From Nitrospira defluvii (lineage in GTDB: Bacteria > Nitrospirota > Nitrospiria > Nitrospirales > Nitrospiraceae): DNA of 64,000 nt. The position numbers and the translations under genes were made by a program. The notes below the pieces were generated by a model. It did not search any database, was not told the origin of the DNA, and was given only the letters and a program-made list of their open reading frames with translations. The stretch spans positions 434,001 to 498,000 of the forward strand of contig NZ_CAJNBJ010000016.1 of the NCBI RefSeq assembly GCF_905220995.1, given 5' to 3'. How positions within the stretch are numbered: the first letter of the stretch is position 1; each line of letters starts with the position of its first letter. This document shows, piece by piece, positions 6,970 to 15,714 of the stretch.

Positions 6970-8157
6970 ATGCCCACCGACGATATTACCCAGAAAGTCA
7001 GCGAACGCTACGCCAAGGCCGCATCGACGGGGGAACAGATGTGCTGCCCGACGAGCTACGACATGAGCCACCTCAAAACCTTCATCCCAGAGGAAGTGCT
7101 CAAGATTTCCTACGGCTGCGGGACCCCGGCAGGGCTGGACACGGTGGAGACCGGTGAAACCGTGCTGGATATCGGCTCAGGAGGCGGCATCGACTGCTTC
7201 GAGGCGTCGCGCGTCGTCGGACCGTCTGGTCGGGTCATCGGCATCGACATGACCGACACCATGTTGGAGATCGCCCGCCGCAATGCCCCCCTCGTCGCCG
7301 CAAACCTCGGCTATCCCAAACTCAACACGGAATTTCGCAAAGGCATGGCCGATGCCATGCCAGTGGAGGACGCCAGCATCGACCTGATCATCTCCAATTG
7401 CGTCATCAATCTGGCTCCGGACAAGCGCAAGGTCTTCCGCGAGATGTACCGCGTCTTAAAACCCGGCGGTCGCTTCACGATCTCGGATATCGTGTCAGAC
7501 CAAGTGGTTCCCCAATACATGGTTCATGATAGCGCCAAGTGGGGCGACTGCCTCTCCGGAGCCCTGCAGGTCCAGGACTACATCGGCGGGATGGTGGATG
7601 CCGGATTTCGCGCCGTGCACCAGATCAAGTCGACCGCGTGGCAATCGATCGACGGCATACATTTTCTTTCCGTCACCTTGACGGGATACAAATTTCCGGC
7701 CGTGATCGACCAGGGCACGGCGCTGTATGCCACCCTCTGCGGACCGTTCTCCAGCGTGACCGACGAACTGGGCCAACAGTACCGGCGCGGTGTGCCGCAA
7801 TCTATCGATGCGGAGCGCGCTCAGCTGTTGCGAACCGCCCCGCTCCGATCGCTCTTCCTCATCGGTCCAACCCCGACCACTCTCGATTCAGCCGATCCAC
7901 GCTGGTGCGCGATCCTTCCGGAGCAGACGCCCTGCGTCTGGCAGGGTGCCTATGCCATTCTCACTGGGCCGGTCATCAGCGCCGAAGATGACGATCATCA
8001 CCAGTTTTATCGTGGAGTGCCCTTGGAAATCTGTTCCAAAACCCTTCACGTCCTGAACCAAGACGCCTACCGCCCCCACTTTACGATCTATCACCGAAGC
8101 TCGAGCCTGGTGGAGGGAGGGGCGGTCAGTTGTTCGCCCGGAGGGAATTGCTGCTGA
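6970..8157 (+). CDS. arsM: Arsenite S-adenosylmethionine methyltransferase with C-terminal extension
   Basis: Residues 1-230 form an ArsM methyltransferase. The SAM loop is VLDIGSGGGIDCFEA (about 65-79), and the family cysteines are present: CCPTSYD (25-26), YGCG (50), SNCVINL (144) and WGDCLSG (194). ArsM binds As(III) through these Cys and transfers methyl groups from SAM. The protein is 395 residues, longer than simple ArsM (about 260-350). The C-terminal 160 residues form a separate domain ending in GGNCC, as in ArsM proteins linked to ArsS. GAGAGGGG precedes the ATG. It is first in the arsM-arsR-arsS operon; its stop overlaps the arsR start. Confidence 0.88.
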   Translation: MPTDDITQKVSERYAKAASTGEQMCCPTSYDMSHLKTFIPEEVLKISYGCGTPAGLDTVETGETVLDIGSGGGIDCFEASRVVGPSGRVIGIDMTDTMLEIARRNAPLVAANLGYPKLNTEFRKGMADAMPVEDASIDLIISNCVINLAPDKRKVFREMYRVLKPGGRFTISDIVSDQVVPQYMVHDSAKWGDCLSGALQVQDYIGGMVDAGFRAVHQIKSTAWQSIDGIHFLSVTLTGYKFPAVIDQGTALYATLCGPFSSVTDELGQQYRRGVPQSIDAERAQLLRTAPLRSLFLIGPTPTTLDSADPRWCAILPEQTPCVWQGAYAILTGPVISAEDDDHHQFYRGVPLEICSKTLHVLNQDAYRPHFTIYHRSSSLVEGGAVSCSPGGNCC

Positions 8158-8513
8158 TGCCACGCCATGCCATCGCCAACCTCACGACCCCGCGCGAGTG
8201 TGCCGCCGTCCTGAAGGCCATGGGCGATGAAACGCGTCTCCGCATCTTGGAATCACTCCTGATGGGCGAAAAATGTGTCACGGATCTCACGGAAGTTCTC
8301 CGCTGTTCGCAGCCGCATGTATCGCACCACCTTCGCATTCTGCGGGATGCCGGATTGGTAGAGGGGCATCGGCACGGCAAACAGGTCTGTTATCGAGTCG
8401 AACCCACCGTCCAGCGCGCAATGAAGAGTCGAGGCAAGCAGGTACTGGACTTCGGCTGCTGCGAATTGCGATTCCCCATCTCGAGGTTGCTCAGCGTGCG
8501 GCAGAAACATTGA
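8157..8513 (+). CDS. arsR: ArsR/SmtB-family transcriptional repressor
   Basis: A winged-helix repressor of 118 residues (LKAMGDETRLRILESLL, then LRCSQPHVSHHLRILRDAGLV for the recognition helices). Candidate As(III) ligands are a Cys in GEKCVTDL, the helix Cys in RCSQPHVS, and the pair FGCCEL near the C-terminus. GGAGGG sits 10 bases upstream of the ATG at 8157, which overlaps the arsM stop as TGATG. The upstream start at 8130 inside arsM is less likely. It should repress the operon until arsenite binds. Confidence 0.88.
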   Translation: MPRHAIANLTTPRECAAVLKAMGDETRLRILESLLMGEKCVTDLTEVLRCSQPHVSHHLRILRDAGLVEGHRHGKQVCYRVEPTVQRAMKSRGKQVLDFGCCELRFPISRLLSVRQKH

Positions 8514-8564
8514 GGCGAGAACGCGGGCTATGAACGAATTCCTTTTTCCTTGGGATGGTCCCTG

Positions 8565-9602
8565 ATGGCACTGACGCTCGTCGGCCAACACAAACCGCTG
8601 GCCTCCTCCGCCGAGCAATTGAAGGTGCTCGCGGAGGTCGGGACCTGCCTGCCGTTTGAGGAACAACTACGGCAAAGTGGTCTGTCGCCACTCCACGCGA
8701 CCGGCATCACGGTGTTCCAAATCAACGTGGGAAAGCTCTGCAATCAAACCTGCCGCCACTGCCACGTGGACGCAGGGCCGGATCGTCCTGAGCGCATGTC
8801 CCGGGAGACAGCCGAGCACTGCATCGCGGCCTTGGCGCAGACCGACATTCCGACCGTCGACATCACGGGCGGGGCGCCGGAGCTCAATGCCAACTTTCGC
8901 TGGCTGGTCGAGCAGGCCCGTGCCCTGAATCGCCACGTGATGGATCGCTGCAACCTCTCGGTGCTGCTGTTGCCCTCGCAGGCGGACTTGGCCGAGTTTC
9001 TCGCGCATCATCGTGTCGAGGTCGTCGCTTCTCTCCCCTATTACCGTGCCGCGCAAACCGACGCGCAACGCGGGGAGGGCATCTTCGACAAATCCATCGA
9101 GGCGCTTCGGCTGCTGAACGGGCTCGGCTACGGCCGTGAGGACAGCGGGTTATTGTTGAATCTCGTGCACAATCCAGTCGGCGCGTTCCTGCCTCCCAAA
9201 CAGGAGGCCATCGAGGCGCAATTCCGAAAAGAACTCCGCGCCAAGCATGGCGTGGAATTCAACCATCTCTATACGATCACGAATATGCCGGTGAGTCGCT
9301 TCCTTGAATTCTTGCTGGAGAGCGGCAACTACGAGGGCTACATGGATCGGTTGGCGAATGCCTACAATCCCGCTGCCGCAGCCAGCGTCATGTGTCGCTA
9401 CACCCTCTCGGTCGGCTGGGACGGCAGGCTCTACGATTGCGATTTTAATCAGATGCTGGAACTTCCGGTCGCTCACGGCGCTCCCGCGCACATCCGAGAT
9501 TTCGATCCGGCACAGCTCCATCACCGGGAGATCGTCACCCGCAACCATTGCTACGGCTGTGCGGCCGGCTCGGGCTCGTCCTGCGGCGGTGCGGTGACAT
9601 GA
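8565..9602 (+). CDS. arsS: Arsenosugar biosynthesis radical SAM protein ArsS
   Basis: A 345-residue radical SAM enzyme. The [4Fe-4S]/SAM motif is C-x3-C-x2-C in KLCNQTCRHCHVDAGP (Cys 59, 63, 66), and the C-terminal cluster region has CDFNQML, HCYGCAAGSGSSC and a final GG, both hallmarks of ArsS. In the arsenosugar pathway ArsS attaches the 5'-deoxyadenosyl group to dimethylated arsenic made by ArsM. The ATG at 8565 is preferred to the TTG at 8550, although its ribosome binding site (GGGATGG) is weak. It follows arsR by about 50 bases in the same operon. Confidence 0.88.
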   Translation: MALTLVGQHKPLASSAEQLKVLAEVGTCLPFEEQLRQSGLSPLHATGITVFQINVGKLCNQTCRHCHVDAGPDRPERMSRETAEHCIAALAQTDIPTVDITGGAPELNANFRWLVEQARALNRHVMDRCNLSVLLLPSQADLAEFLAHHRVEVVASLPYYRAAQTDAQRGEGIFDKSIEALRLLNGLGYGREDSGLLLNLVHNPVGAFLPPKQEAIEAQFRKELRAKHGVEFNHLYTITNMPVSRFLEFLLESGNYEGYMDRLANAYNPAAAASVMCRYTLSVGWDGRLYDCDFNQMLELPVAHGAPAHIRDFDPAQLHHREIVTRNHCYGCAAGSGSSCGGAVT

Positions 9603-9784
9603 GTGACAAAATTAGAAACGCGGATTTCGAAACTTGAACGGCATCGACAGGATTCTCCCTCGAGCTGAACATGATACCGGCCTGCGTCTTTCTCCCTCTG
9701 CGCATCTTAAGTATTGCTCACACGTCGTCACTTTGTTAAGGTGACCGTCGGCATCTGTAGCATTCCTCACAATTGAGCCACGCT

Positions 9785-10822
9785 ATGGTCTGGGACCCCA
9801 AAGACCCTTGGAGTAAAAAGGGCGACGATTTGGATCAGGCCTTCAAGCAGGCCCAGGGTCAGCTACGCAACCTGCTCCCCACCGGTGGCTTTCGCAATCT
9901 GCTCCTCGTCGCCTTCACCGTCTTCCTCATCTGGCAAAGCGCGTTTATCGTGGCTCCCGATGAAGAGGGGGTCGTTAAACGATTCGGCATCCCGGTTCGT
10001 GTGGTCGAGCCGGGGCCACATATGAAGATTCCTGTGGTCGAAAGCGTGCTGCAGCCCAAAGTGGCGAAGTTGCACCGGGTGGAAATCGGGTTTCGCACCG
10101 ACCGACAGGGTCGTCAGCAGATGATTCCGCAGGAAGCCTTGATGCTGACCGGCGACATGAATATTCTGGCCATCGAATTCATCGTTCAATATAAGATCAA
10201 GAGTTCACGCGAATACCTGTTCAACGTCGCCGATATCGACGATACGATCGGGAAATCAGCGGAAGCCTCTATGCGGGAGGTCATCGGGAAGAGCAAAATC
10301 GATGAAGCGCTCACCACGGGCAAGGCGCAAATCCAGCAGGACACCCAGGAACTGCTCCAACGCATTCTGGATGAGTACAAAACCGGTGTACAGGTGGCCG
10401 CGGTCCAACTACAGGACGTCGATCCCCCGGAAGCCGTGGCAGCGGCATTCAAGGACGTGACCAACGCCAAAGAAGATCGCGAGAAACTCATCAACCAGGC
10501 CCAGGGCTATCGCAACGATATCACTCCCAAGGCCAAGGGAGAGGCGGCGCAATTGGTGAATCAAGCTAAGGGCTATGCGCAAGCGCGATTGAATCGCGCC
10601 CAGGGAGAAGCCAATCGCTTCCTCGCCACCCTCAAAGAATACAACCAGTCGAAAGACATCATCAGTAAGCGGATCTATATCGAGACACTGGAAGACGTGC
10701 TTCCCCACATCGACAAATTCGTGATGGACGGCAAGGGTGGAGAGCGTGCTCTGCCGTATCTCCCACTGGATCGCCTCAGCAAGCCGGCCCCAGCCGGCGC
10801 GACGCAGGAGCGTACGCCATGA
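9785..10822 (+). CDS. hflK: FtsH protease modulator HflK
   Basis: A 345-residue SPFH/band-7 protein with one N-terminal membrane segment (NLLLVAFTVFLIWQSAFIV, about residues 38-56). The band-7 domain starts with VAPDEEGVVKRFG, followed by a long helical part (AKGEAAQLVNQAKGYAQARL). HflK and HflC form a large periplasm-facing cage around FtsH in the inner membrane and moderate its proteolysis. The ATG at 9785 gives MVWDPKDPW, the normal N-terminus; a TTG at 9773 is possible. Its stop overlaps hflC by ATGA. Confidence 0.92.
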   Translation: MVWDPKDPWSKKGDDLDQAFKQAQGQLRNLLPTGGFRNLLLVAFTVFLIWQSAFIVAPDEEGVVKRFGIPVRVVEPGPHMKIPVVESVLQPKVAKLHRVEIGFRTDRQGRQQMIPQEALMLTGDMNILAIEFIVQYKIKSSREYLFNVADIDDTIGKSAEASMREVIGKSKIDEALTTGKAQIQQDTQELLQRILDEYKTGVQVAAVQLQDVDPPEAVAAAFKDVTNAKEDREKLINQAQGYRNDITPKAKGEAAQLVNQAKGYAQARLNRAQGEANRFLATLKEYNQSKDIISKRIYIETLEDVLPHIDKFVMDGKGGERALPYLPLDRLSKPAPAGATQERTP

Positions 10823-11679
10823 GCAAGCAGGGATTTGCGGTGGCCTTTATCGGCATCGTCATCGGCTTGCTGGTATTAGGCGCGTCGCCTTTCTACATTG
10901 TCGACGTCACCCAAAATGCCATTGTGGTGCAGCTCGGCAAGCCGGTCAGAAATGTGACCGAGGGCGGCTTGTATCTGAAAGTGCCGTTCATCGAAGAAGT
11001 CACCTATTTCGATAAGCGGCTGCTGGACTATGATTCCAACGCCCAGGATGTCATCACGCAGGACAAAAAGACTCTGTTACTCGACAACTTTGCCAAGTGG
11101 CGGATCACGGATCCCCTCAAGGTCTACCAGGCGTTCCAAAGCCAGCGTGGCGCACTGCAACGCCTGCATGACATCATCTATTCGGAATTGCGCGTCGAGC
11201 TGGGCCGACACGACCTGGCGGAAATTGTCTCGTCGGCCCGCGCGCAACTCATGGCCGTGGTGACCCAACGCGCCAATGAGAAGGCCTCGGCGTACGGCAT
11301 TGAAATTCAAGATGTGCGGATCAAGCGGGCAGACCTTCCCGAGCAAAACGAGAAGGCCGTCTTCTCACGGATGCAGGCGGAACGGGAACGGCAAGCTAAG
11401 CAATATCGCGCGGAAGGCGCCGAAGAGGCGCAAAAGATCAAGTCGGAAGCCGAAAAGGACCGAGAGATTATCCTTGCCGAAGCTTATCGCGAGTCAGAAG
11501 AGCTTCGTGGCGGCGGCGATGCCAAAGCCTTCAAAATTTACGCGGATGCGTACCGTCAAGACCCACATTTCTTTGAATTCACGCGCACGATGGAAGCGTA
11601 TCGCAAAACCCTCAAAGACAAAACCACGATCCTGGTCAGTCCTGACTCCGAATATTTCCGGTTCCTCAAGCAACGCTAA
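10819..11679 (+). CDS. hflC: FtsH protease modulator HflC
   Basis: The second SPFH protein of the pair, 286 residues. It has a membrane anchor at about residues 6-26, then FYIVDVTQNAIVVQLGKPV at the start of the band-7 domain, DKRLLDYDSNAQDVITQDKK in the conserved core, and the usual C-terminus PDSEYFRFLKQ. The 4-base overlap with hflK indicates translational coupling and equal amounts of the two subunits. It ends only six bases before the convergent fhs stop, with no obvious hairpin between them. Confidence 0.92.
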   Translation: MSKQGFAVAFIGIVIGLLVLGASPFYIVDVTQNAIVVQLGKPVRNVTEGGLYLKVPFIEEVTYFDKRLLDYDSNAQDVITQDKKTLLLDNFAKWRITDPLKVYQAFQSQRGALQRLHDIIYSELRVELGRHDLAEIVSSARAQLMAVVTQRANEKASAYGIEIQDVRIKRADLPEQNEKAVFSRMQAERERQAKQYRAEGAEEAQKIKSEAEKDREIILAEAYRESEELRGGGDAKAFKIYADAYRQDPHFFEFTRTMEAYRKTLKDKTTILVSPDSEYFRFLKQR

Positions 11680-11685
11680 GTTGAA

Positions 11686-13368
11686 TCACGCCAACCCGAC
11701 GATCTCGCCCGATCGGGGATCCATATCAATGCGCTCACCTGCCGGCTTTTTCGGCAAACCCGGCATGAGTTGAATGCCAGAACAGACGGCTGTGAGAAAA
11801 CCTGCACCAGACAGGATTCGCAATTCCTGGATGGGGACGGTGAACCCGGATGGTCGCCCTTTCAGTGCCGGATCATGGGAAAGCGACAACGGCGTCTTCG
11901 CCATGCAGATGGGTAACTGCTCGAATCCCAATCGTGCCGCTAATTCTATGTCCTTTTCCGCCTGAGGCGAATAGGACACACCGGCCGAACCGTACACCGT
12001 CGTGGCAATGGTCTCAATCTTCTTCTTGATGGGCCACGTCGCATCGTAGAGGTGTGTAAACTGCGATTCCTGCGCCGCAACCTTCACGACTGCGCGCGCA
12101 AGCTCTTCCGCGCCCTTTCCACCATCGGCGTAGTGCGTCGACACCGCAGCCGCCGAGGCCCCGGCAGCCACCGCCCGTTCGCAGACCCAATTCAATTCAG
12201 CGGGTGAATCATCCTTGAACGCATTCACGGCCACCACGACGGGCACACCGTGGGCTCGTACATTCGCGATGTGCTGCTCGAGATTGGCGAAACCCCGCTC
12301 CAGGGCTTCCTGATTTGGTCCCGTCAACCCTGTCGGCAAGGGAGATCCGGGCTTGACCGTCCCTCCCCCGCCATGCAACTTGAGCGCGCGCAAGGTTGCC
12401 ACGACCACGCCTGCATCCGGGCGAAGTCCTGACATACGGCACTTGATATTGAAGAACTTTTCTGCGCCAAGGTCGCTGCCGAACCCCGCTTCGGTGATGA
12501 CATACTCTGCACAACGCAGGGCCAGTCGGTCCGAGACGACGGAACAATTGCCATGAGCAATGTTACCGAAGGGTCCCGCATGAACGAAGGCGGGCGTACC
12601 TTCCAAGGTTTGCACCAGGTTCGGTAGCAGCGCGTCCTTCAGCAGCACGGCCATCGAACCGGCACAGCCGAATGCTTCGGCCATGGTCATGGCGCCGCTC
12701 TCAGTCAGGCCGACGAGGATTCTGCCGAGGCGCTGACGAAGATCGGCATGATCAGCGGCCAGCGCCAATACTGCCATGATTTCCGACGCCTCGGTGATGA
12801 CAAATTGCCCCTGCCGAGGTTTCCCTTCCACACTCAGCACGATGTCACGGAGCGCTCGATCGCTCACACCCAGCGTGCGAGGCCATCTGATTCGTTGCGG
12901 ATCAAGTTTGAGCGCATTGCCGTGAAACAGGTGGTTATCGACAAACGCCGACAGCAGATTGTGGCTGGCAGAGACCGCATGGGCATCACCCGTGAAATGC
13001 AGATTGATATCCTCCATGGGCCAGACCTGAGCATGACCTCCACCCGTCCCTCCTCCCTTGACACCAAAGACCGGTCCCAGTGAAGGCTGCCTCAATGTGA
13101 CGGCCGCGCGATGGCCCAACCGGCACAACGCCATGCTCAATCCCACCGATGTCGTCGTTTTGCCCTCACCGAGCGGTGTGGGATTGATTGCGGTGACGAG
13201 GATGTACCGACCACAAGGTCTATTTTTGACCCGTTCAGCAAAGTTGAGAGAAATTTTTGCTTTATACCACCCGAACGGAATGAGGTCCTCGGAATGAATA
13301 CCCAGTGCCTGCGCGACTTCGAATATGTGTTTGTGATCAACAGAACGGGCTATCTCGAGATCAGTCAT
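11686..13368 (-). CDS. fhs: Formate-tetrahydrofolate ligase
   Basis: A 560-residue enzyme that joins formate to tetrahydrofolate using ATP and so feeds one-carbon units into purines, serine or the methyl branch of the reductive acetyl-CoA pathway. The P-loop TPLGEGKTT (residues 64-72), the GGAAGGG-like stretch PVFGVKGGGTGGGHAQV, and AEKFFNIKCR are all typical and the length is full. No folD or other one-carbon gene is adjacent. A minus-strand TATAGT (13417-13412) about 45 bases upstream could be its -10 box; the -35 is poor. The ATG at 13368 lacks a clear ribosome binding site. Confidence 0.93.
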   Translation of the reverse strand: MTDLEIARSVDHKHIFEVAQALGIHSEDLIPFGWYKAKISLNFAERVKNRPCGRYILVTAINPTPLGEGKTTTSVGLSMALCRLGHRAAVTLRQPSLGPVFGVKGGGTGGGHAQVWPMEDINLHFTGDAHAVSASHNLLSAFVDNHLFHGNALKLDPQRIRWPRTLGVSDRALRDIVLSVEGKPRQGQFVITEASEIMAVLALAADHADLRQRLGRILVGLTESGAMTMAEAFGCAGSMAVLLKDALLPNLVQTLEGTPAFVHAGPFGNIAHGNCSVVSDRLALRCAEYVITEAGFGSDLGAEKFFNIKCRMSGLRPDAGVVVATLRALKLHGGGGTVKPGSPLPTGLTGPNQEALERGFANLEQHIANVRAHGVPVVVAVNAFKDDSPAELNWVCERAVAAGASAAAVSTHYADGGKGAEELARAVVKVAAQESQFTHLYDATWPIKKKIETIATTVYGSAGVSYSPQAEKDIELAARLGFEQLPICMAKTPLSLSHDPALKGRPSGFTVPIQELRILSGAGFLTAVCSGIQLMPGLPKKPAGERIDMDPRSGEIVGLA

Positions 13369-13571
13369 GCCTAGTCCCCCGCCTAAACAGAAAATAAAGG
13401 GAAAGGTGTGAACTATAGCACGGACAGATCACATTCATGCAGCAAGAATGGACCGCGAGGAGGAAGAGTCAGAATCGCCAGCGAGTTGGAATGGCAGATA
13501 CGCGAGAAGGGGATTACAACCAGAGGGGACACACGCTCCCAGCCTCGTTGCAGGCTGAGCAAATGTAGCAC

Positions 13572-14591
13572 TTAATCAAGAATGAACTTGGTTGGATCAA
13601 GGGCCTGACCATTCTTCTTGACCATATAATGCAGGTGAGGACCCGTCGACAGGCCGGTGCTCCCAACCAGTGCGACCACATCGCCACGTTTGACCCGCTG
13701 ACCTTCCTTCACAAGAGATTTCGCCAGGTGGCCGTAGACGGTCTCAATGCCGTAACCGTGGTCCAGCTTGACCATATTCCCCATTTTTGAGTCAAACGCC
13801 ACCGTGACCACCCGTCCAAGTGCCGGAGCCTGAACGGGAGAGTTTGCCTGAGCCCCGATGTCGAGACCATCATGCCAGGCCGGCTTCTCAGTGAAAGGCG
13901 AAACGCGTGGACCAAACCCCGAGGTCACCCACCCACGTACAGGCCAAATTGACGGGGTTGAGGCCCACTGAGCTGAGCGTTGCTCCGCGACTTGGGTCAA
14001 ATTTTCCAGGGCTTCTTCCTGCTGGGCCGCCTCCTTCGTCAGAGCTTCCAAACTTTCACGAACTTGCTGGGTGACCTCTTCGATGCTTTCCGTGGAGAAG
14101 TCGAGGCCGGATTGATTATTTTCCCGTAGCTCAGAAACCTGCTGTCGGCTCTCTCCACCAGAACCCATGACTCCGATCCCCTGAATGCCGGTTTTGCCGT
14201 CCGGCAAGGGGCCGTCCTCACCACCGCGTCCATTCGCAAGATCACCAGCCGGCTTACTCGCATCAATACCCAACATGACGCGGAGGCGCTGGTTCACCTC
14301 GCCCATGGCAGAGAGACGTTTCTTCAAATCATCAATGGCCGCAGAAAAGGCGGCTGTTTGTTCCCTGGCACCCATGGCTTCAGCCCGAAAGGCCGACAAC
14401 TGCCAGACTTCGCCGGTTCGAATCACATAGTGGGAGACGACTAACAGATCCGCCACGATCATAATCGCAGCCAAAATCAGGAGCTTACGTACGAATTTCC
14501 GTGGAAAACTAAACCGCAGTGGCTTCGAGGATGACCCTCGGAATACCACAACGGTATAGGCATCACTTGTTTCGGCCGTTTGCTGGCTCAT
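13572..14591 (-). CDS. M23 (LytM-type) murein peptidase with coiled coil
   Basis: A 339-residue membrane-anchored protein. There is one membrane segment (LLILAAIMIVADLLVVSHYVI, about residues 33-53), a coiled coil to about residue 200 (with TESIEEVTQQVRESLEALTK), and a C-terminal M23 domain. The zinc ligands are present: HDGLDIG and, near the end, GPHLHYMVKK, so the domain may be active, unlike EnvC-type activators. It may cut or remodel peptidoglycan in the periplasm. GGGAGC precedes the ATG. It lies between fhs and cutA, in the same orientation but 200 bases from fhs. Confidence 0.85.
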   Translation of the reverse strand: MSQQTAETSDAYTVVVFRGSSSKPLRFSFPRKFVRKLLILAAIMIVADLLVVSHYVIRTGEVWQLSAFRAEAMGAREQTAAFSAAIDDLKKRLSAMGEVNQRLRVMLGIDASKPAGDLANGRGGEDGPLPDGKTGIQGIGVMGSGGESRQQVSELRENNQSGLDFSTESIEEVTQQVRESLEALTKEAAQQEEALENLTQVAEQRSAQWASTPSIWPVRGWVTSGFGPRVSPFTEKPAWHDGLDIGAQANSPVQAPALGRVVTVAFDSKMGNMVKLDHGYGIETVYGHLAKSLVKEGQRVKRGDVVALVGSTGLSTGPHLHYMVKKNGQALDPTKFILD

Positions 14592-14709
14592 AAGATGCTC
14601 CCTTTGACGGATTCAGCGATGAATTTCGACGACTGACTTTTTGCAGTGTACTGATCTCGGCCGCGATGGTCAACCTTTGTTTTCCCAAAAGTCTGCCTAG
14701 CAAATTCAA

Positions 14710-15039
14710 TTACTTATCAGTTTCACCCCTGACCCAATTCAAATAAGACTCTGATCCGGCCACCACCGGGAGAGCAACAATCTCCGGAACCGAATAACTA
14801 TGCTGTTGCCGCACCGCCGATTCAAGTTCTGCGAACCGCTTCTGTGTTGTTTTGATGAGCATCAAGCATTCGTTCTCGACGCTGATATTGTTGTCCCATC
14901 GAAATATTGAACGGATCCCGCTGACAATGTTCGTACACGCTGCAAGCTTGGCTTCAATGAGCATCCGTCCGATTTTTTCTGCCTCTTCCTGTGTCGAGGT
15001 CGTCACCAACACGATGATCGCTGAACTTTCCGCGTCCAC
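14710..15039 (-). CDS. cutA: Divalent-cation tolerance protein CutA
   Basis: A 109-residue CutA1 protein of normal size. The family signatures are VTTSTQEEAEKIGRMLIEAKLAAC (seen as TSTQEEAEKIGR and AACTNIV), the E-x-x-L-x-I-K-T core (ECLMLIKTT) and the HSYSVPEIVALPV motif. CutA forms trimers; it has been linked to copper tolerance in E. coli, but its biochemical role is open. The start is GTG at 15039, with GGGGGAG six bases upstream. Confidence 0.9.
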   Translation of the reverse strand: MDAESSAIIVLVTTSTQEEAEKIGRMLIEAKLAACTNIVSGIRSIFRWDNNISVENECLMLIKTTQKRFAELESAVRQQHSYSVPEIVALPVVAGSESYLNWVRGETDK

Positions 15040-15384
15040 ATCTCCCCCACAGCCAAAGCAAATTGCGTGCCTCCTGACACACAGCAGCTACGCAGTATGT
15101 TGGCAAATCAATGGGTTATGGGTGATCTCTGAGTCATTTCGTGCCCGAATTCACATCTCGCCCAGGCAAGATTTGCACACTTCGTCAAAAAACGGGCTCT
15201 GCCTAGGGCATGATCTGCCGACCGTCCGCCCAATAATACCCAGCCCGCCGGCCCGTACCAACTCCTTCGGTTCCAGAGGCGACCGGCTTGAGCGCAACAA
15301 GGACAATCAGCACATCCCAGGGTTGACACCGCCTTTTCCTGCTCCTTAAGATCCCTGCACAGCATATAGATGGAGGTGCCCTCG
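15040..15384. other. 345-base gap between cutA and the rhodanese gene
   Basis: No supported gene. Two overlapping minus-strand frames encode short Cys-containing stretches (CADCPCC in one, SPFFDEVCKSCLGEM at 15150-15200 in the other). This could be a small zinc-ribbon protein or a decayed one, but neither frame has a clear start. The gap should also contain the promoters of the two divergent genes. Confidence 0.3.
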
Positions 15385-15705
15385 ATGAGCTTCACAATTA
15401 CGCCAACAGAACTTAAGTCGAGACTGGATAAAGGTGACAAACTCGTCCTGGTCGATGTTCGTGAGCCATGGGAATATGCGATCTGCAAACTAGAGGGATC
15501 CGTCTTGGTCCCCTTGGCGACCCTTCAGCAATCGCTCGGGAAACTGGATCGTGAAGCCGAGATCATCGCCGTGTGCCATCATGGCATGCGAAGTGCGGAC
15601 GCCACGGGATTCCTGCTGCAGCAGGGATTCACAAAAGTGAAAAATTTGATCGGGGGAATGGACGCCTGGTCAACCCAAGTCGATCCGTCGGTCCCGCGCT
15701 ATTAG
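15385..15705 (+). CDS. Single-domain rhodanese-like sulfurtransferase
   Basis: A 106-residue rhodanese domain. DVREPWEYAICKLEGS is the standard CH2-A region, and the active-site loop is VCHHGMRS with the catalytic Cys. It ends with GGMDAWS. GGAGGTG lies 7-8 bases before the ATG at 15385, so this start is preferred to the ATG at 15370, which is part of that ribosome binding site. It is a small cytoplasmic persulfide carrier; the loop composition resembles GlpE/thiosulfate-type proteins, but the substrate is not predictable. Confidence 0.85.
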   Translation: MSFTITPTELKSRLDKGDKLVLVDVREPWEYAICKLEGSVLVPLATLQQSLGKLDREAEIIAVCHHGMRSADATGFLLQQGFTKVKNLIGGMDAWSTQVDPSVPRY

Positions 15706-15714
15706 GCCGGCACA

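Noticed and set aside
15108-15488. Minus-strand ORF with Cys-rich stretches (CADCPCC)
   Set aside because: It overlaps the rhodanese coding sequence, the Cys motifs fall in two different frames, and no start with a ribosome binding site is found. Listed only as gap content.
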